DNA from: Rickettsiales bacterium
GTDB taxonomy: Bacteria > Pseudomonadota > Alphaproteobacteria > Rickettsiales > UBA3002
Direction of reading: 5' to 3'
Assembly: GCA_028281385.1 (NCBI GenBank)
Contig: JANQJY010000004.1
Coordinates: 72,141-118,797 of the forward strand
Length of the DNA stretch: 46,657 nucleotides
Position numbers and translations under genes: made by a program. Positions 6,883-15,458 of the stretch are shown here, piece by piece; position 1 is the first letter of the stretch, and every line of letters begins with the position of its first letter. Under the pieces are notes generated by a model, which was given only the letters and a program-made list of their open reading frames with translations, had not been told where the DNA came from and made no database searches.

Positions 6883-8184
6883 ATGACTTACAACGTGGTC
6901 CTAACCTCTAGAGCCGAGCGAGATGCCCAAATCAAACAAGGGGTGCTATCTCCTGTAGGTTCAGAAAATTTTTATGATTTTAGGAATACAAAGTATGAGC
7001 TGCCAGTTATTCGCATTGACATTACTTTGCCTATTTATCGAATGGAAAATTTTCGAACGTTCACAAGTCAAAAAGAATATGTGGTTGAGAATAAGGAGGA
7101 TCAAGGATTTTTTGCTAGAGGGCAAGAAATTGAAAGCGTCCAACAAGTACAGCATGACATTCTTGTAAAGCTCGCAAAGAAAGGAGTCTCTGACTCCATT
7201 GTTCCTGTTATTGATGTTTTGCGAAAAGATAAACAACGAGAGCCGCTTCTTATCTCTAGTACAGGTGTTGTAATTAACGGCAATAGGCGGTTGGCTGCTA
7301 TGAGGGAATTATATGCGGAAGATTCCGCTGCTAATTCTGAGTTTAGTCATGTAAATTGTATGGTTCTCCCTGAGGATGCCACACCTGACGAGATAGTTGA
7401 TGTGGAGGCCAGTCTTCAGGCAAAGCCCGAAACAAAATTAGATTATGATTGGATTGGAGATGGGCAGCTTATTAATCGCCTAATAAACATGGGGCGGACA
7501 ACCGCACAAGTTGCTGATCAACTAAACAGAGGTGAGAAGGAAATAAAAAACTCTTTGCAAGCACTTGCTGAAGCTGAGTTATACCTTAAAGATTGGGTAA
7601 ATGCTGAGGGCGAATATAGTAGGGTTCGTGATGATGCGGAGCAACTATTTAAGGATTTACCTAAATCTTTAGACGGAAAGGATGCTGGATTGCAAGATGC
7701 CAGCCGTGTAATTGCCTGGTCATTATATGATAATAAAGAGAAACTTTCCGGCAGGGTTTATGATTTTAATCCTGCATTTGGGAAGCTGGCAACCGATGTT
7801 CTGGATCGTTTAGCTGAAGGCTTAGGAGTGTCGAATGTAGGCGTTCCAGGAGCAGATGATGAGGATTCTTTTAGTGTAGATATGGAAGAAGACTCCGAAT
7901 CGCCATCATATGGTGATGTCATACAGGCTTTACGAGACGAATCTACTAAAGATGATGCTGTAGATGTTTTAATTGAAGCCTGTCTGAGCGCAATTGAAAC
8001 TGAAAAAGGACAAAAATCTGGGGAAGCTGCATTAAAAGCTATAAGTGTTGCACATTCTAAATTAGCCGCTGTTGATTTATCTAAGGCGCACCCCCATACG
8101 TATAATGGGATACGCAATCAGCTTAGTTCGATAGGAAAGTTGGTTGAATTGCTAAATACAAAACTCGATCAGTATGAACAATGA
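6883..8184 (+). CDS. ParB/sulfiredoxin-like domain protein
   Basis: A 433-residue protein with a ParB/Srx-type core near residues 95-150. Its hallmark is the segment VVINGNRRLAAMREL; GNRR is the phosphate- or nucleotide-binding signature, and ParB-family proteins bind or hydrolyse nucleotides. A helical, HTH-like region follows (LINMGRTTAQVADQLNRGEKEIKNSL, about 190-220), as in ParB proteins. The C-terminal 150 residues are acidic and helical with no recognised domain. It lies 13 bases after the endonuclease-like gene and 36 before the SNF2 gene. The full protein is not typical of plasmid partition ParB, and no parA is present. A role in DNA recognition or as a nucleotide switch for this system is inferred. 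Confidence 0.75.
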   Translation: MTYNVVLTSRAERDAQIKQGVLSPVGSENFYDFRNTKYELPVIRIDITLPIYRMENFRTFTSQKEYVVENKEDQGFFARGQEIESVQQVQHDILVKLAKKGVSDSIVPVIDVLRKDKQREPLLISSTGVVINGNRRLAAMRELYAEDSAANSEFSHVNCMVLPEDATPDEIVDVEASLQAKPETKLDYDWIGDGQLINRLINMGRTTAQVADQLNRGEKEIKNSLQALAEAELYLKDWVNAEGEYSRVRDDAEQLFKDLPKSLDGKDAGLQDASRVIAWSLYDNKEKLSGRVYDFNPAFGKLATDVLDRLAEGLGVSNVGVPGADDEDSFSVDMEEDSESPSYGDVIQALRDESTKDDAVDVLIEACLSAIETEKGQKSGEAALKAISVAHSKLAAVDLSKAHPHTYNGIRNQLSSIGKLVELLNTKLDQYEQ

Positions 8185-8220
8185 CTTTTGTCGGATATTT
8201 AAAAAACAAAAGATGTATAT

Positions 8221-10143
8221 ATGAACGAGAATGTATCAATTATCACTATAAACTATGACCCCATAAGGGTCTCAGGGCGTCTGATTCACAGTGTGGTAGG
8301 CAAGAAGTCGTCCATTTGGGAAAGATTGCGCGCTCATGTTATTGCTGACCAGACAGCAATAACACTTACTGAAGAGTATATAGAATTAGCATGGCCGGAT
8401 GTGCTGGCTATTGTTAGGGAGTATGGAAGTAAATCAGCGCAGTCCTCTCTGTGTTTTAGGTTCCGACCAGAAGGAGAGGCGCTTGCCAGAATAAAAGAGT
8501 TCTCTATAGAAGTTAAGCAGACAAGGCTATCGAGGAACGAATTACGTGTAAGTTTAGATGCAAAGCAAATAAAAGAGAAACTAGAGCTTTCTGGTTTCAG
8601 TTTTGCTAAACGCGACTTAAGGCCATTCCAACTTCGTGACTTACAGCATTTACTGGCGCTGCCTCATGGAGCTAACTTCTCAGTTCCCGGTGCGGGTAAA
8701 ACAACAGTGACCTTTGCATTACATTTGCTTGTGAGAGAACAGGGGCAGCATTTGTTTGTTGTGTGTCCCAAAGCAGCTTTTCCCGCGTGGCAGTCAATCG
8801 TTCGTGAGTGTATGGACGATGATGCCACAGGTTCTAGTGCTGAACCCTTCACGCTTTTGGATGGTAAGCAAGAAGAAACAGAGGCTTTACTCAGATCTGG
8901 TGCTACCCGATTTATAATGTCTTATGATTTGCTAGTGAGACAACAAAGTGTGGTCTCTGCTTATTTTGCCAGTAATCAAGTCCACCTAGTCTTAGATGAA
9001 TCTCACAGAATGAAGGCAGGTTGGGCATCTCAGCGTGGAGCGTTTTTGCTAAACATTGCGTCTTTGCCAGTTAGGAGGGATATATTATCTGGGACACCAA
9101 TGCCTCAGGGTGCTAGTGATTTAGCATCTCAGTTGGGATTCCTTTGGCCCGGTCATGGGTTGGACATACAAATACAGAGAGGTGTTGCACCTAAAGAAGT
9201 ACTTGGTCAACTCTATGTAAGAACTACCAAACAAGAGTTGGGACTTCCTCCCGTGAACCGTTACTATCCTTCCGTGGATATGGCTCCGGGTCAACTAGCT
9301 CTTTATTCAGTGGTTAGAGATGAAGCGCTGAGACAATTAGTTAGTGTCATAAAGGCGGGTAAATCCAATCCTGACTATCTAAGCGCTAGGCGTTCTGTTA
9401 TGCGCCTTCTTCAACTCTCGGTTAACCCCACTTTAGCACTCCGGAGCATGGCAGGTGATGCAATATATCTGGATTCAGGAATTGTAGATAAAGTGATAGA
9501 GGAAGGGGCATCATCAAAAGTACGAGCTGTAACAGACCATGTGAGACAGCTTGCGAAAGAGGGTAAAAAAACGGTTGTTTGGACAATTTTTACGCAAACA
9601 ATTCGTGAGCTTGAAGATATGCTGGTGGATATAAATCCAGTATCAATATATGGTGCCATTCCTTCTGGAGATTGCGGTGATCTCACCACAAGAGAAGGTC
9701 GCTTAAAAAGGTTTCACGAAGATGATGCATGCCAGGTTCTGATAGCTAATCCTGCTGCTGCTGGTGAAGGTATTAGTCTTCATCAAGTTTGTCACGATGC
9801 AATTTATCTAGATCGCAGCTATGTTTCCACGCACTATCTTCAGTCTATAGATAGAGTGCATAGATTGGGGCTTGCTCCGGATGTTGAAACCAACATTCAT
9901 ATCTACGAAACCAAGGCTCCTCCATCTCTAGGTAGCATAGATTTGTCTGTCCGTAGGCGATTGGCAACAAAAATACGTAATCTACAGCAGCTCTTAGATG
10001 ATCCGGATCTTCACAAAATAGCATTTGACGAAGAAAATGCAGGCGACCCTGTTGACTATGATGTAGATCTCCAGGACTTGATAGATCTAGTAGAAGAGCT
10101 TGAAGGAAAAGCAACTTCACCTGGCATTGAAGCAGATGAGTGA
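8221..10143 (+). CDS. SNF2-type superfamily 2 helicase/translocase
   Basis: This 640-residue protein carries both RecA-like lobes of an SF2 ATPase. Visible motifs are Walker A PGAGKT (156-161, Lys160), the DESH box (259-262), a SGTPMPQ motif III-like segment, and motif VI QSIDRVHRLG (541-550, arginine finger Arg548). The QxxDRxHRxG form is typical of SNF2 enzymes, which usually translocate on duplex DNA. The first ~140 residues are an unrecognised N-terminal domain that may bind partners or DNA. The gene is fourth in the operon and overlaps the DUF3883 gene by 8 bases. It probably powers DNA scanning for the nuclease components. Confidence 0.92.
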   Translation: MNENVSIITINYDPIRVSGRLIHSVVGKKSSIWERLRAHVIADQTAITLTEEYIELAWPDVLAIVREYGSKSAQSSLCFRFRPEGEALARIKEFSIEVKQTRLSRNELRVSLDAKQIKEKLELSGFSFAKRDLRPFQLRDLQHLLALPHGANFSVPGAGKTTVTFALHLLVREQGQHLFVVCPKAAFPAWQSIVRECMDDDATGSSAEPFTLLDGKQEETEALLRSGATRFIMSYDLLVRQQSVVSAYFASNQVHLVLDESHRMKAGWASQRGAFLLNIASLPVRRDILSGTPMPQGASDLASQLGFLWPGHGLDIQIQRGVAPKEVLGQLYVRTTKQELGLPPVNRYYPSVDMAPGQLALYSVVRDEALRQLVSVIKAGKSNPDYLSARRSVMRLLQLSVNPTLALRSMAGDAIYLDSGIVDKVIEEGASSKVRAVTDHVRQLAKEGKKTVVWTIFTQTIRELEDMLVDINPVSIYGAIPSGDCGDLTTREGRLKRFHEDDACQVLIANPAAAGEGISLHQVCHDAIYLDRSYVSTHYLQSIDRVHRLGLAPDVETNIHIYETKAPPSLGSIDLSVRRRLATKIRNLQQLLDDPDLHKIAFDEENAGDPVDYDVDLQDLIDLVEELEGKATSPGIEADE

Positions 10144-10963
10144 GATTTCCTTTGATAGGCTGTTTTCTATGTCGGCGTTCGAGGGTTTGAGAACTCTGAG
10201 AGCGCAACACGCAGATAGTCCTGATCTTTCAATTGAAGAGGTGATGGTAATAGTAAAGCGAATACATCCCGATGCCTTAACATTTGATTGGGAGGCCGCT
10301 GCTTTACTCTATGAGATAGTTGATTCTGCGACTCCATTGGAACCAGTCCCTTTTTTTAGAGGATGTATAGAAGGGGTTTTATTTGACCGCTTGCCTATCT
10401 GGGTCAAACTAATGGCCCTCGGAAGGAAAAAATTCACAAATAAGTTAAGTCGCGATGAAAGGAGTATGTTTCGTCAGGCTGGGTTACTAATTGATCCACC
10501 TACGGATATAGTAATCGAGTGGTGGGATAAGGTTACAGGCCAAGTTAGGTTAGAGAAAGATAGAGTTAAGCTAAATCAGGCCAGAGAAGCTGAAAAACTT
10601 AGTTTAGAGATAGAAGAGAAGAGGCTTATATCTATAGGGGTTGATAAAAAGCCCAAGTGGATTGCGATTGAAGATAACACTGCAGGTTATGATGTCCTAT
10701 CCTACGAGGTAAACAATTATGGTTTGATTAACAGGCTGATCGAAGTCAAATCAACAATTGCGTCGCCATTGCGTTTTTATTTGACTCGAAATGAATGGGA
10801 GCAAGCCATAAAGTATGGAGATGCTTTTTGTTTTCACATTTGGGATATGAACCAGAACCCAGCCATTTTACACGAGAGATCGGTTTCTGATATTGCGCCA
10901 CATGTTCCGCAAGATAATGAAAAAGGTAAATGGAAAAACGCAGAGATACCAGTTAATATCTAA
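10136..10963 (+). CDS. DUF3883 (PD-(D/E)XK-like) protein
   Basis: The start at 10136 (ATG, 275 aa) overlaps the end of the SNF2 gene by 8 bases; a TTG at 10100 is possible but less likely. The N-terminal ~150 residues are helical and unrecognised. Residues ~165-270 match DUF3883, a restriction-endonuclease-like fold found beside helicases in defence loci. The core is DNTAGYDVLSYE, then IEVKST, giving Asp186...Glu203-x-Lys205 as the probable catalytic triad, with a downstream NEWEQAIKYGDAFCFHIW helix-strand unit. It closes the five-gene operon. Nuclease activity is predicted from the intact D-ExK arrangement. Confidence 0.82.
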   Translation: MSEISFDRLFSMSAFEGLRTLRAQHADSPDLSIEEVMVIVKRIHPDALTFDWEAAALLYEIVDSATPLEPVPFFRGCIEGVLFDRLPIWVKLMALGRKKFTNKLSRDERSMFRQAGLLIDPPTDIVIEWWDKVTGQVRLEKDRVKLNQAREAEKLSLEIEEKRLISIGVDKKPKWIAIEDNTAGYDVLSYEVNNYGLINRLIEVKSTIASPLRFYLTRNEWEQAIKYGDAFCFHIWDMNQNPAILHERSVSDIAPHVPQDNEKGKWKNAEIPVNI

Positions 10964-11000
10964 GAATAAAAAAAACAGATTTATGCGTCAGCAAATTGCT

Positions 11001-11022
11001 TTGTTGGTATAAATGTTGGTAT
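11001..11022 (+). repeat. Integrase arm-type motif pair near the right end
   Basis: TTGTTGGTATA (11001-11011) and TGTTGGTAT (11014-11022) repeat the motif found in front of int at 374-427. Arm sites near both ends of an island are expected for P4-type recombinases, so this supports a right boundary shortly downstream. Confidence 0.6.
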
Positions 11023-11063
11023 GTCGGAATAGGCGCCTGCTGATTATTAATTATAATCAGCTG

Positions 11064-11094
11064 TTTATTTCAATTCGGCGTGTCCCGTAGGGCA
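11064..11094 (+). repeat. Internal att-like site (right end of element 1)
   Basis: GTCCCGTAGGG (11082-11092) is identical to the tRNA-Glu 3' segment at 244-254. The 31-base unit 11064-11094 also resembles 20864-20894 at about 25 of 31 positions, including TTTATTTC and GGCA. It is best read as attR of the integrase-bearing element, or as the junction of two tandem elements. Confidence 0.7.
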
Positions 11095-11191
11095 AAACTT
11101 CCTCCAGTAAAAACCAAAGAAGTCCAAAAACACTAGCATTTACAACGATTTTGTGCTAGCGATTGTGCGATATTGACCAAAACTTCCTCCA
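11082..11191 (+). repeat. Flanking repeat copy 2 plus a short third copy
   Basis: 11082-11172 repeats 244-345 imperfectly. A third partial copy starts at 11177, where CCAAAACTTCCTCCA recurs, followed by a further AGTCC-GAAAAACA match. CACTAGCA and TGCTAGCG inside copy 2 form an inverted pair. The copies lie outside the presumed right end of element 1. Confidence 0.7.
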
Positions 11192-11435
11192 AAACAATCC
11201 ACAAAAGTCCGAAAAACATAGATAAAATAAGCGTTTTCGCTATATCCAAAGAAGTACGAATTTTCTCCACATTTTTAACTTTATACATCTGATTTACGCT
11301 CTGCACTATAGTACATCTCTTGCGTTGCCAAATGCGCTGGGCGTGTTACTAAACTATGAGTAGATTAAGGGAGTTGCCGGGTGCAATTATGAAATACTGC
11401 TTTTTTGAGAGCTAATTACCACGAGAAGACCATCA
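11192..11435. other. Leader region of the type I restriction operon
   Basis: About 240 AT-rich bases before hsdM with no credible ORF. The promoter of the hsdM-hsdS-hsdR operon presumably lies here, but no confident -35/-10 pair was identified. Confidence 0.45.
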
Positions 11436-13613
11436 ATGAATATTCACACGCATGAAGAAGTAAAAAGCAAAATCTGGGAAATCGCAAACCGACTCAGAGG
11501 GCCGTATCGTCCACCGCAATATCGCCTAGTAATGCTTCCCATGGTCGTACTGAGGCGGCTTGATTGTGTCTTGGAACCAACAAAAGATGCTGTCCTAAAG
11601 TGCCGCGACGAATTGGAAGCGCAGGATATGCCCGAAGCAGCCGTAGAAAAACTGCTCGGCAAGGCGGCCGACCCGAACCGAAAGCATCCGCTATATAACA
11701 CCAGCTCCTACACTTTTGCTAGCCTACTAGGGGATGCTGAAAACATTGCACCGAACCTTGTTGCCTATATTAATGGCTTTTCTCCAACAGCGCGGCACAT
11801 TTTCGAGCGTTTCAAGTTCACTGATCAGATCGAGAAGCTAGATGCAAGCAATCGCCTTTTTACCATAGTCAGAGCAATGACCACGCTTGATCTTCACCCT
11901 GATCGGATTGACAACTTACAAATGGGTTACCTATTTGAGCATCTGGTTATGCGTTTCAATGAACAGGCCAATGAGGAAGCCGGAGATCACTTCACGCCGC
12001 GCGAGGTAATCCGCCTGATGGCCAATCTCATTTATACTGGCGAACAGGATGTCTATAAGCCAGGAATTTACCGTACGATCTACGATCCGGCCTGTGGAAC
12101 AGGCGGCATGCTCTCCGAATCTGAGAAGTTGATACTTTCACAGAACGAGCGGGCGCAGCTTGCGCTATTCGGTCAGGAGTATAATGATGAGTCTTGGGCC
12201 ATTTGCTGCTCTGATATGCTCATTAAAGACGAGGATACCGCCAACATTGTCCTTGGCGATACTCTCGGTGACGGTAAGACAAAAGACGGCTTTGAGGGTG
12301 AACATTTCCACTACCTATTGGCCAACCCGCCATTCGGCGTTGAATGGAAAGAGCAGAAGAGTACGGTTGAGCAAGAGCACAAGACTATAGGCTTCTCGGG
12401 GCGCTTCGGGGCTGGCCTACCCGCCATTAATGATGGCTCATTGCTTTTTCTACAACATATGATTTCCAAAATGCACCCATACGAAGAGGGGGATGAAGAC
12501 CAGCCAGGCTCGAAGATCGCCATTGTTTTCAACGGCTCGCCTCTTTTCTCCGGTGATGCTGGGTCAGGGCCGTCCAATATCCGGCGGTGGATCATCGAGA
12601 ATGACTGGCTCGACGCCATTGTCGCACTGCCTGACCAGCTCTATTATAATACCGGTATTTTCACTTATGTCTGGCTTGTCACCAACCGCAAACCACCTGA
12701 GAGACGTGGCAAAGTCCAGCTGATTGATGGCACACGCTTCTTCCAGAAGATGAAGAAGAGCCTTAACAATAAGCGCAATGAGATTACTGAGGATCAAATC
12801 CGTGACTTGACCCGTATTTATGGTAACTATCAGGATGGAGAACAGGTAGAAGTTGGACTCGATGGCGAGACTGAGAAACGAGTCATCTCTCGTATTTTTG
12901 AGAACCGAGAATTTGGCTTCCTCAAGGTAACAGTCGAGCGTCCTTTGCGGATGAATTTCGAAGCGACACCGGAACGCATTGCAAAGCTTGATGATCAGAC
13001 GGCTTTCACTAATCTGGCCACTTCAAAGAAGATCAAGGACAAGGAAGCTGCCGCATGTGAGATCGAGGAAGGCCGCAAGCAACAAGACGCGATCCGTGCC
13101 ATGCTTGCGACACTCGAGGGCAATGGGCGGTACATGGATAGAGAGGCTTTTGAGGTTGACATGACGAGTGCGGCCAAACGTACCGGCTTGAGAATTCCTG
13201 CGCCGATCAAAAAGACAATCTTTGCTGCTCTTGGTGAACGCGACCCGGAGGCCGAGATTTGCCGTGACAGCAAGGGACAGAAAGAACCTGATGGCGAGCT
13301 GCGGGACACGGAAAATATTCCGCTGCCGTCTGAAACGGTGCTGCCACTTCCGATGGGGTTTGGACCGGACAAGCCTAATGACCGGCTTATCGAGGCATTT
13401 AAAGGGGATATTGACGCCTATATGGCTCGTGAGGTGCTGCCCCATGTGTCTGATGCTTGGGTGGATTACGAGAAGACGAAAGTCGGCTATGAAATCCCGA
13501 TCAACCGGCATTTTTATGTCTATAAACCGCCGCGTCCGCTAGAAGAGATAGAAACAGATATTACGAAGCTCGAAAGAGAGATTGCTGGGCTCTTGGAAGG
13601 GCTGGTGGTATGA
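11436..13613 (+). CDS. hsdM: Type I restriction-modification methyltransferase subunit
   Basis: HsdM methylates adenine within the bipartite site chosen by HsdS and is also required for cleavage. The protein (725 aa) has an HsdM N-terminal helical domain (MNIHTHEEVKSKIWEIANRLRG onward). The gamma-class catalytic domain contains SAM motif I DPACGTGGM (217-225) and motif IV NPPF (297-300). The C-terminal ~200 residues are unusually long, charged and partly coiled coil (KLEREIAGLLEG end), as in the larger HsdM subgroup of about 700-800 residues. Its stop overlaps hsdS (ATGA). Confidence 0.96.
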   Translation: MNIHTHEEVKSKIWEIANRLRGPYRPPQYRLVMLPMVVLRRLDCVLEPTKDAVLKCRDELEAQDMPEAAVEKLLGKAADPNRKHPLYNTSSYTFASLLGDAENIAPNLVAYINGFSPTARHIFERFKFTDQIEKLDASNRLFTIVRAMTTLDLHPDRIDNLQMGYLFEHLVMRFNEQANEEAGDHFTPREVIRLMANLIYTGEQDVYKPGIYRTIYDPACGTGGMLSESEKLILSQNERAQLALFGQEYNDESWAICCSDMLIKDEDTANIVLGDTLGDGKTKDGFEGEHFHYLLANPPFGVEWKEQKSTVEQEHKTIGFSGRFGAGLPAINDGSLLFLQHMISKMHPYEEGDEDQPGSKIAIVFNGSPLFSGDAGSGPSNIRRWIIENDWLDAIVALPDQLYYNTGIFTYVWLVTNRKPPERRGKVQLIDGTRFFQKMKKSLNNKRNEITEDQIRDLTRIYGNYQDGEQVEVGLDGETEKRVISRIFENREFGFLKVTVERPLRMNFEATPERIAKLDDQTAFTNLATSKKIKDKEAAACEIEEGRKQQDAIRAMLATLEGNGRYMDREAFEVDMTSAAKRTGLRIPAPIKKTIFAALGERDPEAEICRDSKGQKEPDGELRDTENIPLPSETVLPLPMGFGPDKPNDRLIEAFKGDIDAYMAREVLPHVSDAWVDYEKTKVGYEIPINRHFYVYKPPRPLEEIETDITKLEREIAGLLEGLVV

Positions 13614-14848
13614 GAGCATCTCACTCTTGGGACATTTGGAAACTATCTCATGCATATGGCCGAATAGGAAGTGGCACTACACCTGCGTCTAACGATGCAA
13701 CGTATTATACTGAGGCAGGAGGAACACCATGGATAACCACCGCTGAGCTTAGAGAAAACTATATTACTTCCACACTACAGCAAGTGACCAATGAAGCTCT
13801 TGAGAATTATTCCGCATTAAGAGCCTATCGCTCTGGCTCCGTGATGATGGCAATGTATGGTGCAACAATTGGCCGGCTCGGTATCACTGAAGTTGAAGCA
13901 ACATGTAACCAAGCCTGCTGTGTATTTGAAACTTCTGAACAGTTCGATAATCGCTTTCTGTTTTATTGGCTTTGGCATCGCCGAAGTGATTTGATAGCTC
14001 TTTCTGTCGGTGGTGGCCAGCCTAACCTAAGCCAACAGGATCTCCGAGAAGAGCGTGCACTATGTCCCCCGCTCGACACGCAGAAGCGGATTGCGCGGTT
14101 TTTGGATGAAAAAACAGCACGGATCGACGAGCTGATTGAAAAGAAGCGCGTGTTGCTGGACCGGCTGGCCGAAAAACGCCAGGCTCTCATTACCCGTGCC
14201 GTTACCAAAGGGCTTGACCCTTCTACACCGATGAAACCCTCTGGCATTGACTGGCTTGGCGACATTCCAGAGCATTGGGAGATAAGGCGACTGAATAGCT
14301 TTTGCGATTTTAAGTCAGGTAAAGCACATGAACCTTTCATCGAACCTGATGCTCCGTTTGTATGTGTAAATTCCCGCTTCATTTCAACGAACGGTTTAGC
14401 GGTAAAGCGATGCTCGGAGAACCTCACACCGGCGAAATTAGGCGATATACTGATGGTTATGAGTGATTTGCCAAATGGGAGAGCCCTTGCCAGGTCATTT
14501 TTAGTTGACGAACAAGACCAATATGCGGTTAACCAGCGTGTCTGCTGTATAAGACCTCGATATGGAGTGGCAGCTTATTTTAGTTATCAATTAAATCGCA
14601 ACCCACAGCTTCTGAGATATGACGATGGCAAGGAACAAACGCACCTTTCCAACTCGAATTTCAAATTATTGAAACTTTTGGTGCCGCCAGCGATTGAACA
14701 ATTAAGTATCGTTGATTATCTAAACGGCGTGTGTTCTTTAATTGAAGAAGCATCCTCAAAGGTGGTAACAAGCGCAAATTGTCTGGAAGAATACCGCTCC
14801 GCTCTCATTACCAAAGCCGTTACGGGTCAAATCCCGGAGCTACGATGA
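13610..14848 (+). CDS. hsdS: Type I restriction specificity subunit
   Basis: HsdS recognises the two half-sites of a type I target. It has two target-recognition domains (about residues 1-165 and 205-360), each followed by a conserved helical spacer. The first spacer contains RIARFLDEKTARIDELIEKK and leads to a PSGIDWLGDIPEHWE boundary; the second ends with a shorter helix and a repeat of the ALITKAVTGQI motif. At 412 aa the length is normal for a two-domain HsdS, so it appears complete. It overlaps hsdM by 4 bases and the following nuclease-like gene by 4 bases. Confidence 0.94.
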   Translation: MRASHSWDIWKLSHAYGRIGSGTTPASNDATYYTEAGGTPWITTAELRENYITSTLQQVTNEALENYSALRAYRSGSVMMAMYGATIGRLGITEVEATCNQACCVFETSEQFDNRFLFYWLWHRRSDLIALSVGGGQPNLSQQDLREERALCPPLDTQKRIARFLDEKTARIDELIEKKRVLLDRLAEKRQALITRAVTKGLDPSTPMKPSGIDWLGDIPEHWEIRRLNSFCDFKSGKAHEPFIEPDAPFVCVNSRFISTNGLAVKRCSENLTPAKLGDILMVMSDLPNGRALARSFLVDEQDQYAVNQRVCCIRPRYGVAAYFSYQLNRNPQLLRYDDGKEQTHLSNSNFKLLKLLVPPAIEQLSIVDYLNGVCSLIEEASSKVVTSANCLEEYRSALITKAVTGQIPELR

Positions 14849-15456
14849 CTCTCGATGCTTCGACATATCTCGGGCATCTCAGGGCCTATGTGAACGATCG
14901 CTATGTGATGGATGATGGCTCAAACGAGGAAGTCACGCTGCGGGAAAAGTATTTCCCACCAACTGGAATACGCGCCAAGACTCGTAAAATACGCCTGTTA
15001 CTACCTGGGCCAGGGCTTGCTTTCAAGCTCGATTACGACCAATTTCAATCACGTAAAAGAAAGACAAAACCACCACTCTTTCACTTTCTCGATGATACGG
15101 CAAAACCTTGGTCTAAACGCTGTGATTTCGTAATCTTCTACGTTAATGGTCGCGCCTTTCATGCCGATTGCATCGAGTTCAAATCGAAAAGCCTTACCGC
15201 TGAGAAAATCGTCCCACAACTCAAGGCGGGAACGTGCTGGGTTAAAGCATTGAAACGCACTATCGAACACTACACGGGAGATTCGCGGAAGTTTAAAGTT
15301 CGCAAGTTCGTTTTTGCTGAGAACGATAATCCGGATATATATCTTGAGCCTAACCGGCAGCTTAAAGCTGATCCATCCATTCGCTACTATCATTTTGACG
15401 AAGTGCAGGGACAATCTTTGGCGACGCTTCAAAATACCTCGATACAGGAGATTTAA
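14845..15456 (+). CDS. PD-(D/E)XK-like protein inside the hsd operon
   Basis: The start at 14845 (203 aa) overlaps the hsdS stop (ATGA). I do not recognise the family. A restriction-endonuclease-like core is visible: strand CDFVIFYVNG, then ADCIEFKSKS, placing Asp94 and Glu111-x-Lys113 at typical distances. Later segments (KFVFAENDNPDIYLE) could complete the sheet. It sits between hsdS and hsdR with gaps of -4 and 2 bases, so it is translated with them. It may be a DNA-cleaving accessory, a subunit that modulates HsdR, or an immunity or assembly factor. No helicase or methylase motif is present. Confidence 0.65.
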   Translation: MTLDASTYLGHLRAYVNDRYVMDDGSNEEVTLREKYFPPTGIRAKTRKIRLLLPGPGLAFKLDYDQFQSRKRKTKPPLFHFLDDTAKPWSKRCDFVIFYVNGRAFHADCIEFKSKSLTAEKIVPQLKAGTCWVKALKRTIEHYTGDSRKFKVRKFVFAENDNPDIYLEPNRQLKADPSIRYYHFDEVQGQSLATLQNTSIQEI

Positions 15457-15458
15457 CG

